NCBI GenBank assembly: GCA_036346395.1
Contig: CM070609.1
Span: 49,672,777 to 49,736,776, forward strand
Length of the DNA: 64,000 nucleotides
Source of the DNA: Hsuehochloa calcarea
Lineage: Eukaryota > Streptophyta > Magnoliopsida > Poales > Poaceae
Direction of reading: 5' to 3'
Shown here: one piece after another, positions 55,704 to 64,000 of the stretch
Position numbering within the stretch: the first letter of the stretch is position 1
Layout of the letters: every line of letters begins with the position of its first letter
Translations under genes and position numbers: made by a program
Notes under the pieces: generated by a model
The model's database searches: none
Seen by the model: only the letters and a program-made list of their open reading frames with translations
What the model was told of the DNA's origin: nothing

Positions 55704-58700
55704 CCCTACAAGAATTCGGATCACCATCCAAATCAAATCCTAGCTCTTTATGTGTGTGACCCTATAGGTTCATATGTAATCAGTTGTGACTTGGAAACTA
55801 TTTTCCGACCACTAGTCGTTACCGGTACCTAGCAGTACATAACGATTCCCAAATACACATAGAATATATCGGACGAACCTTAATGCAATATAATCTACGA
55901 TCAGGTCCATATGTAATACCCTGGAATTTAATCGGGTAATTAGGAATTCAGCCGGGAGAAGAAAATGCAATAAAACAAGACAAAATACCTAAAAAGAAAG
56001 GGAGATATCTGCTTTTATTCGACAACTTGGGCCTGGTCTGCGGCCCAGGAGGGGCCCAAGTGTGGCCGGCCATAAAGGGGGGGTTCCCACCCCCCAAAAC
56101 CCTAATCCCCTCCCCCTCTCCCCATTCCTCCCACTTGAGCCGCCGGCCTCCCATACCCTGTGCGCCGCCACCACCTCTCCCCTGCGCCTCCATCTCCACC
56201 ACAGCACCCTCTCCCTCCCCGGCGAAGACCGTTGCTGCGGTCCATTGGAAGGAAGGCGAGGAGGTGATTTTTGGAGGGCCGATCAAGGAGAGATAGCAGA
56301 TCAGATTTGTTCAGTGCTGTTGCTCATCAGTTTTGGGTAAGAAGCGTACGTTTTCTGATCTTCCCACCTCTTAGAAAGTTGTAGCTCTCGGTTTTAGATT
56401 TCTTTTGGCACCAAGATTACTTGATTTGGAATTACGGTTTAGGAGTTATGGTAGTTTTACCGCGACTGTCCAGGAGATCTGACGAGAATTGATGATTGTC
56501 TTGTCCGAATTTGAATTTTTATGAGGCTGAATTAGAAAATCCACCCAAAATTAATATTGTAGACGATTCTGTAAGATTTCCAAGTTGATAAAGAATACAA
56601 TTTTTAGAGTTGGCAATCAAAAGTTATGGAATTTTTACCATCGCTGTTTCGCTGACAGTCAGATTGCAGAGACTTGTCCAACTAGACTATTGTATCTGGT
56701 TTTGTCATGATTTCAGAGAGTCTAAGATCACCCCGTTCCGAGTTGCGTAGAAAAAGTTATGGTGGTTTTAGTGCTCTGTCCAGAGAACCCGATGTGAAGT
56801 TGATGTTTTATTAATTGGCCTGGTAGGGGTATTACTTGGCTGACTCAGTAAGGCTCACCAACTAGACTTAGTTGGATAATTTAATTACCTTTCCAGAAAG
56901 TCTAAGAACATCTTATTTGGACCCCTGTACTAATAGATATGGATTTTTGAAGTTGACTGTCCACCGATGGGACAGATCGACGTTTAGGAATTTGGGGACG
57001 GGATCGAGTTAGAAGTTTTACAAGTCCATGGTTGTTGTTATATAGTTTGTTTTGGTCCATTGTTGTGTCTTAGCGCAGTGTTATAATTATTATTCGTGGT
57101 GGATCTGTACCGGAGCAAGACCTTCGTACATCCATCGCTCTCTCGTGGTTAAGGCAAGTATAATGATGAATATAATATGTATTATTGAATGGCAATGTTT
57201 GATATATATTATGAGTACTTGTGTGTTCATTTTTGTGATGATGATGACATAATTGGTATTGTTCATGGTTGTTAGAGATATGAATCACGTGTTATTCATG
57301 GTTGATGGTCTATGGTTATGATATTTTGGAGTAAGGATAGGTTATTCATATGCAATGTTGTTGTGGATGCATATTTGTATTACTTTGAGAATTCATACAT
57401 ATGCATTATGTTGTTACCAAGTCTTGGTCATGTGAGGACCAAGCAACTTGAGGTCCCCGTCATGTTAATGACGGGCTAAAGGTTTCCATGCTTGAAGAGC
57501 ATGGGCTCATGTCCCCATACACGTGGAGTATGGGCAAAGGTCCCTCTACCAGATGTTACAGGCATGGGTGTGCATCGACGGATGCGCACTTTGCATTACT
57601 GGTACAATGCAAAAGGGAAAGAGAAAGAGAAAGACCATGTTGAGCATATTGCATAGCATACATGTGTAAAGTGATTAATAAGTGATTTTGTGAAGTATAG
57701 TTGATGAGTTACATGCTTGTATGTTGTTGATGCCATTTATTATATTTGCTGAGTCTTTGGACTCACCTCTTACTTTTGTTGTGCTTTTAGGTACCACTTG
57801 CAAGAACAAAGATGCATGGGAGGGAGTAGAATTGCTTTGGATGCACTCACTACCACACAATCTTTTAAAGATGATTATCATTTAGGTCGACTTAATAATA
57901 AGCAAACCGGTTAAGGATTAATTTTGGTTATGCTTGAATGCATTGCATTATTTGTAATAATGAGAGCGTAAATTGTAGTTATGCTTGCTTATGCATTAGC
58001 TGGATAGGTTATTTAAGAATGCTTTGATGAACTTTGGATGTTGAGATATTGATAATAGTTTATGCATCCGTTGGAACCTCCCAGTACACTTAATTATACA
58101 AAGGAGGTTCTGTACAAAGTTAGCAAAATGTCTTAGCTTAATTTATATTTATGTTAGTGTGGTAGCATTCCAGGCTCAGGTTGGGCTGGGGTGTTACACC
58201 ATATTACTAACGACCAGCTCGTATCTCTATACGACAAGTCCATATTTGGTCTCAACCAATTCAGAACTCCTCACGACTGTGTTTCACCACCAGATTCCAT
58301 ACGACTAGTCCGTATCTCGATCGAACTGAAAGACCTTCTCGTGTATTCTCCCTTTGCCTCATGATGTTTGGTTGAACTCCTGGTGAGATGTTGTATCATC
58401 CACGGACTGTTCAATACTTTCTCGATCAAGTGTCGAATAACTTGATGTGGTCGACACTTTGACCACTAGTTGCATGACCATGCACTTTCTTTATCGGACC
58501 ACAACGAGGGGCCTAGGGACATCTCTCCTGTTATGTTAGGAGGGGTAAATCCCATATCCGACCAGTCACATCCCTCCGCATGTTTCATAGCATACTCGAA
58601 AGCTACCTTTATAACTACCCAGTTACGAGTAGCGTTTGGCAACCCCTAAGAGTACCACTACACATGTAGGAAACTATGATGATCTCAGGTCTAAGGATTA

Positions 58701-59082
58701 TACATCATAATTGCTTGAGACCAACTAATGATACATAGAATCATAACAACCTCAATAGTGTCTCAAGGTGGATCTTTTCCAACACCATGTTCTCTAACAT
58801 GTGTCCATATTATTGGTTTGATACCTCCATATCCATGACCTGTGAAACATAGTCATGAACCAATACATATGCTAGTCTATTCGTATGTGTTCTCACATGT
58901 TTCCGACCAGGGAAATTTTGAGAATAATCATCTCAGAAATATATAGTTTCACAATCAAGTCACATACTTGATAATAAATATTATTGATATTATTCTAGGA
59001 ATAAGATAACATATTATCCATTGTTATGAACATAATGAAACATAACCATCTTTATGATTACCTCTAGGGCATATTTCCAACA
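55704..59082 (-). repeat. BARE-like 5' LTR, second block
   Basis: Collinear with 40986-44290, ending CATATTTCCAACA. Interrupted by the solo LTR at 55912-58198. Confidence 0.82.
55912..58198 (+). repeat. solo LTR, 2287 bp (family S, second copy)
   Basis: Same family as 41730-43877: ends TGTAATACCCTGG and GGGGTGTTACA, perfect 5-bp duplication ccata (55907-55911, 58199-58203). The corresponding uninterrupted site is at about 41185-41200. It carries about 150-200 extra GC-rich bases near 56120-56310 compared with the first copy. Frames there are not genes. Confidence 0.88.
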
Positions 59083-60089
59083 ATTATGAATGATATAATT
59101 TTCTGTCACATAATAATTTTGGCAAATGGCATGAACGAATAAATAAAATATGCAATAATCTGTTCTAAAATCCTTGATGAGATCCTCGAAGGACTCAAAA
59201 TTCCTAGTAAGAAAGGAAACAAAATCGTGGTATATATAAAACTCATACCCAATTGTCTCTTACCTGTAGTAAGAGCATCTCCCTGATGGAAAATTATCTT
59301 ACTAGTCCATCTCTTAATCACACCAATGATCATATAATCCCTAGAAGTGGACAAGGACTCATCAAGACCCAAAGGAATGTAATGAGGAACCTAAAGACCA
59401 GAAGTGTGCTACACAAGCACTTATAAAAGTGCATCTTCCTCCAGAAGTTAGTGGAATGGTGGTTTTCTCTAGTACCATGAAGGTATGACATACATTGGTA
59501 GTATTGACAATTAATCCCCTAAATTTCAAAACTAAGACTGATTATATTTTACTTGAGTGGTACAACCATATTTTATAGTTCTACAGAACATACTATTAGT
59601 TGTAACTTTAACCACCCATAGATAGTTACAAAATATTAAGACCCTGAAAGGTTTTGACAAATCATATTCGAAAGGCATACAACTTTGCAACTAGCATTAC
59701 CCCATATCCTCTTTAAGGATAATCTACTTGTGTTGCACAATCGAATAGTGGTATTTGACAAATTAAGCATGTTACTCCTAAATATTGTTTATCCTAAAAT
59801 CTCTAGATGAGTAATAGGATATTTGCATGTAAGAATTTGCATTGTGGTAATCCAGTTGATTTGATCACAATACACTTGCCTATATTCATTTTCAAAAAAA
59901 TGTATGAAAGACATTAGAGCAACAAGACTTCAATAGAAGTTGTCCTCAGTTGGAGCATATGCTTAACATTGATCATCATACATGAGATTTTGAAAATCCT
60001 AATCAAACCTAGAAGGTGTTGATACGATGATTACTATTTGAATTCACCTTGAAAGTTTTACCACTTAACAATTTAGATTCAATTGGTCG
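59083..60089. other. unassigned, probably degenerate copia pol
   Basis: AT-rich, many stops, no recognisable motif. Its position just before a copia RNase H suggests decayed RT sequence. Confidence 0.35.
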
Positions 60090-60775
60090 ACAATGCAAAG
60101 ATAAAAAAGATCATGCATAGATCTTGATGATCATTACTAAATCCTAAAGATATGCTGACTATCTGTCAAATCTCTATAATGCAAAATCCCATAACGAATT
60201 TATATTACTTTGTACTGGTTCAGCCATCTCTTGGCGGTCATTTAAGCAGATCTTGGTAGTTACTTTTACCAACCACTCAGAAATTATAGCACTATATGAA
60301 GCCTCACTTACACGTGTTTGGCTCAAACGTGTGATTAACCACATCTAGAAGTATTGTTGCATTAATACTGCAGTGTTCCCTTAGGCGCTAGGCGCTAGCT
60401 GAGCGACAGACCAACGCCTAATCACCGCCTAGGCGACCGCCTAGGCCGGATAAGTCAGCTAGGCAGGAGGGCTGCGCCTAGCGTCTAGGCAGCCTTGGCG
60501 GGCACCTAGGGGAACACTGTAATACCGTCAATGCCCCCTCAATTATCTATGAAGATATCGTTGCTTATATTACACAAATGCAAACGGGTTATGTCAAGAG
60601 CAACATCACAAAGTACATTGCTCCTAAATGTTTTTATCCTCATGAAATCCAAAAGAATTGTGAGGTAAACATCCTGCAAACAAAGCTTGTGAAAATCCAG
60701 TTGATTTATTCATTAAGTCTCTACTTGCATCAAATTTCCAAAGATGCATTCATGGTATTGGAATAAGACGGTTTA
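60090..60775 (+). pseudogene. copia RNase H, split by a hAT MITE
   Basis: First part: LVVTFTNHSEIIALYEAS and TRVWLKRVINHI (60262-60350). After the MITE: APSIIYEDIVAYITQMQTGY and KSNITKYIAPKCFYPHEIQK (60530-60665). These are the C-terminal copia RNase H. Frameshifts follow near 60690. Confidence 0.8.
60371..60519. mobile_element. hAT-like MITE, 149 bp
   Basis: Ends CAGTGTTCCC and GGGAACACTG are perfect 10-bp inverted repeats. Flanks taatactg (60363-60370) and taataccg (60520-60527) form an 8-bp duplication with one change. The inside is largely palindromic repeats of GGCGCTAGGC/GCCTAGGC. It interrupts the RNase H codons. Confidence 0.87.
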
Positions 60776-61053
60776 AAGAGTTGTAGAGTTTAGAGGGAGT
60801 AAATCTCTATATCATAGCCCTTATCAAATCCTGAGGATTTATCCAAAATCTTGAAGATTGGATCCCAATGATTAAACGTTGTACTCTTTCCTTGGTGATT
60901 TTTCCTGAAGTTTTCTCACTTGAAGGTTTTTAGTGAGGCAACAAGTGTAATGCAACTTACGAATGTAATTTACTCTGTTCTTCATCCCTTTTTTCCCAAT
61001 GGGTTTTTGGAAGGAGTTTTGATGAGATATTAGCATATCACTGTCTATTTCCC

Positions 61054-61062
61054 AAGGGGGAG
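61054..61062 (+). promoter_or_regulatory. copia polypurine tract
   Basis: AAGGGGGAG immediately before the LTR start, as in plus-strand priming sites of copia elements. Confidence 0.8.
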
Positions 61063-61267
61063 TGTTATGAAACCTAATTATGGGCAAAAGACTAAACCAC
61101 CCCTGGTGGGCTTTCACCCCTTTGGTTATAAATATGAGGACCCCCATGTACAACAGATAGATAGATGAATAAAAGATCTTGGATCCTCCTCTACATTGTA
61201 TCTCTTTTTGGTGTTCATTGTGTGATTGATCTGTGTCAATGCTACGATGACTACCATTTTCTTAACA
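61063..61267 (+). repeat. copia 3' LTR, about 205 bp
   Basis: Begins TGTTATGAAACC and ends TTTTCTTAACA. The last two thirds match 26586-26732. Confidence 0.8.
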
Positions 61268-62204
61268 CATATGACAATATTGTCGGCTTAATAGCAAGTT
61301 TAGCCCCCTCTCGACCGTAATGCTAAAAATAGCACCACAGAGCTGTTGGCGGCCGACACCTAGCCATGTTCAATCTATAGGGGGCCGAACTTCCCCTCCA
61401 CCATGCCATAGGGGTCGTACTCCCCCCTCACGCCACATGTGAAATCCAGGCCCCTAGAAGCTAGACCTTGCTCGTTCGTGCCCCTAGGGGCTGGAGCTAC
61501 TTAATCCATGCCCCAAGGACACGATGCTGACGAGTGGAGTGCCCCTGGGGCACGGTATTACAATACCAAGTGCCCCCGGGTCGCTGTCTTGTCCCCACCG
61601 AGCGCGCTCCCATGTGGGATTCCCTCTGGGGATCAAAATCCCGGCTGGTAATCGTCGGTAACCAGATTTACCGGTGGGGACTGGGTGAATAAGAATCGTC
61701 AAAAAATTCAAATTCAAATTTGATTTTTGATCACGTAATGCACTTCCTAAGTTGGTTTAGGCCTTGTTTTTGTGCTAGATTACGTATTGCATGAGCTAAA
61801 TATGCTTGAATTAGTTTTTAGTAGATGTTTCTTTGTTGTCGATGATTCATCTCTTAAGGATATTTTCTAGAGAATCAAACTCTAGTATGTTACCTGTAGT
61901 AGATGGTAAGAAAAGATATACCTTTGCAGTATCTGGTATCCATCACCAACTTGTCTCCCCATTTGGGAAGGTATATATCACCACTTATCATATTCGTGGC
62001 TATAAGTTTCACCGTATTAGTACAGCCTTAGTCTCTCGTCTATAACTCTCATCAATATTGAAAGAGTTATAGTTAGCATTAGACTTGTCATATTTAAGTT
62101 GAAATAGAATACAAACAATGTGTTAGTCTCGTGAAGTTACTTATGATATAATAACAACCTAGTATAAACAACTACTAGATGTTTCTCTGGTCAATCAATG
62201 GATG
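61268..62204. other. unassigned sequence
   Basis: Includes a stretch rich in CCCCTAGGGGC-like motifs (61440-61580). No gene recognised. Confidence 0.4.
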
Positions 62205-62565
62205 ATCAATCCAAGAGAAGCAACTAGTTAATTTAGTCTTAGTTAATTATTCGTTATTAATTAGTCACTCTTAATTCAATCCTAATTAATTAGTTGTACT
62301 TGATTTAGTCATAGTTAATTAGTCGTAAATAATTTAGTCATAGTTAATAGTCGATTTAATTTAGTCACATTTAATTAGTTGTATTTAATTTACATGTGAT
62401 TATGTAGTTGTAATTAATTACTCGTAATTAATTTAGTGGTAATTAATTAGCCATAATTAATTTAGTGGCAATTAATTTATCGTAATTAACTAGTCTTAAT
62501 TAATTAGTCATAATTAATTTAGTTATAGCTAATTAGTTATAATTAATTTAGTCATAATTAATTTG
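62205..62565. repeat. AT-rich tandem array
   Basis: Irregular repeats of about 13-26 bp built on TTAGTCNTAATTAATT. Rich in AATTAATT palindromes. Confidence 0.85.
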
Positions 62566-63084
62566 CGTCTTTCTATTTGTTCGAACTAACTCGACATTTC
62601 ATCTCTTGCAAGACATGCCTCTTCCGAGCTACTCAAGTCTCGAACCATTCGACTACCTAACATCACCGAGCAAGTTGTTGACCACCGTGAGACGGGATGG
62701 TCCTCCACCCATCGTGCTTAGGTCCGAGAAGCATTACGAGAACCTTGACCCACGCCACGCCCCAATCCTCTTGACACGGGCTTGTTGCCGCTACTACAAA
62801 AGGCTAATATCGACGCCTCATCACGATGGTTGACTAAAACCATCCAGATTAAATACTATCACAAATGGTTTTGGTTTAGCGATTGTCCATGTTATCGGGT
62901 CGCACTAAAAACGCCTCGTGAAGAAGTAATTTCACAGACGGTTCGTGTTGAAAACAATTTGTGAAGTATCACAAACGGTTTTCAACACGAACCGCTCTGT
63001 GACTTTCGTTTTCATCACAAACGGTTTGTATTAAAACCGCTCGTGATAAGTATTTTTGATTTTACCATGTCTTGAAATAACAAT

Positions 63085-63590
63085 TCTCTGCCACGCCCCT
63101 ACTGTGGCACCCAATTTTCTGCCTCGGTAGGGTTTGGCAGGGTGACGGCTTGCCGCGGCAGGGCTTGGCAAGGGCACAACATAGGATTGGCTGCCCAAAC
63201 CCTATCGTGGCACCCAATCCTCTGTCGCAGTAGGGTTGGCAGGGCAACGTGGCAGCGGCGCAACAGAGGATGGGATGCAATAGCAGGGGCGCAACATAGG
63301 ATTGGCTGCCCAAACCCTACCGCGGTACCCGATCCTCTTCTGTAGTAGGATTTGGCAGGATGACGGCTTGCCACGATAGAGCGTGACATAGGATGAGGTG
63401 CCACGGTAGGGGTGCGGCATAGGATGGGGTGCCACGGCAGGGGCGCAACAAAGGATGAGGTGCCATGACAGGGGTGCGGAATAGGATTGCCTGCCCAAAC
63501 CCTACCGCGGCAGAGGATTGGGTTCCAAAGCAAGGGCGCGGCAGAGGATTGTTTGCCACGACAGGGGTGTGACAGAGGATTGACATTTCA
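63085..63590. repeat. minisatellite in CACTA element
   Basis: GC-rich repeats with GGCAGGG, TAGGATTGG and CCGCGGYA motifs. Part of it (63391-63483) is three regular units of 31 bp. Frames in both strands arise from the repeats. Confidence 0.82.
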
Positions 63591-63749
63591 AGTCATGGTA
63601 AAACCAAAGACAGATTTTGTGTGAAATCGTCTGTGAAGTATTACGATCATCACAGACGGTTTTTGTATGAAACCGTATGTGATTCGCAACGCGGGAGGGT
63701 GAAAAATTTTGAACGCGTACGCGGGAGGCAAAATATTTTAGTGCTGTCC

Positions 63750-63757
63750 TTATATAT
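63750..63757 (+). promoter_or_regulatory. possible TATA box
   Basis: TTATATAT, followed by a CT-rich leader and an ATG at 63888. It may be the promoter of the CACTA element's own gene. Confidence 0.4.
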
Positions 63758-63887
63758 TATAGCCACTCCAACTTTGTCTTCCATCAGTCTCTCCCTCTCC
63801 CCTCCCCACGCTGAGCTCCAGCGACCACCCTCGATTCCCTGTTGCGGTTCGGCGAGGAGACACAGCCGACAACGACGAGGAGGAGGG

Positions 63888-63933
63888 ATGCGGAGGAGCT
63901 CCTTGTCTGCCGCAAGAGGTAGACTGCCAGAAG
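63888..63933 (+). CDS. possible first exon (partial, unknown product)
   Basis: ATG then MRRSSLSAARGRLPE, followed by a good plant donor GTACGT at 63934. It follows a TATA-like box and leader. I do not recognise the peptide. It may be the start of a CACTA-encoded gene that continues beyond the window. Confidence 0.25.
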
Positions 63934-64000
63934 GTACGTGTACATCCCCAAAATATACACAATTTGTTGGTTGTTTGTTGTAAGAAAATGATCTTAATTT

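Larger units (their letters stand above)
40521..59082 (-). mobile_element. Angela/BARE-like copia element, heavily nested
   Basis: Minus strand. The 3' LTR is 40521-44290 (with a solo LTR inserted). An internal remnant keeps only RNase H (44296-44925). The 5' LTR is in two blocks, 45083-45278 and 55704-59082, collinear with the 3' LTR and separated by a second Sirevirus-like element. About 0.27 kb of LTR (equivalent to 40715-40985) is missing at that junction. The LTR start on the minus strand, TGTTGGAAATATGCCCTAGA, is characteristic of this clade. Confidence 0.75.
62789..64000 (+). mobile_element. CACTA element, 5' end
   Basis: Starts CGCTACTACAAAAGG, a CACTA terminal repeat with one altered base. 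Subterminal motifs (ACAGACGGTT, AACCGCTCGTGATAA) follow at 62820-63055 and again at 63605-63690, with TTTTACCATG and CATGGTAAAAC as a pair around a minisatellite. The same layout is seen in the arm at 29989-30383. The right end is beyond the window. Confidence 0.7.

Noticed and set aside
55948..56340. Frames of about 90-110 codons on both strands
   Set aside because: They are in the GC-rich insert of a solo LTR; no start context or domain.

Overview
The window is plant nuclear DNA, most likely from a grass of the rice type (Oryza). It has spliced genes with GT-AG introns, a GC-rich 5' gene end, and dense nested LTR retrotransposons, hAT-like and CACTA elements. I see no bacterial, organellar or RNA gene.

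Left part (1-24.9 kb): one cellular gene on the minus strand, a giant HECT-type E3 ubiquitin ligase of the UPL1/UPL2 (HUWE1-like) family. Its start codon is at 24521-24519. Five coding exons can be joined in phase: 24489-24521, 11084-11179, 10790-10996, 2788-10629 and 2393-2707. They give 2831 residues with the N-terminal armadillo-like region, UBA, UIM, an acidic tract and UBM-like motifs. The catalytic HECT exons must lie left of base 1. Intron 1 is 13.3 kb because a chromodomain Ty3/gypsy element (12364-22789) sits in it. That element is itself interrupted by a short-LTR Ty1/copia element (13841-18754) and a hAT-like element (18898-19600). A second hAT-like element (23062-23919) lies nearer exon 1. 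Intron 5 holds another short-LTR copia element running off the left edge.

Middle (24.9-26.6 kb): the UPL upstream region, one weak hypothetical ORF with a TATA box, and a MITE.

Right part (26.6-64 kb): almost entirely nested transposons. The outermost layer may be an old copia element with a ~205 bp LTR (LTR remnant ending 26732, gag 27915-28330, RNase H 60090-60775, 3' LTR 61063-61267). Inside it are a CACTA arm (29989-30383), a Sirevirus-like copia element on the minus strand (30384-39645), and an Angela/BARE-like copia element (40521-59082, minus). The 5' LTR of the BARE-like element is split by a second Sirevirus-like element (45279-55703, plus). The LTR of that element is in turn broken by a gypsy derivative lacking RT, RNase H and integrase (46484-51474). 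Two solo LTRs of one further family (41730-43877 and 55912-58198) sit in the two LTRs of the BARE-like element, each with a perfect 5-bp target duplication. The window ends in a CACTA 5' end (62789 onward) with subterminal repeats, a minisatellite and a possible first exon.

The most unusual sequence signal is three separate tandem arrays in the Sirevirus-like LTR (45649-45895, 46110-46440, 51505-51865). Their units are hairpins with a constant TGTG-containing loop and arms that differ between units but mostly stay complementary. Working gene content is probably only the UPL gene; nearly all transposon reading frames are broken.
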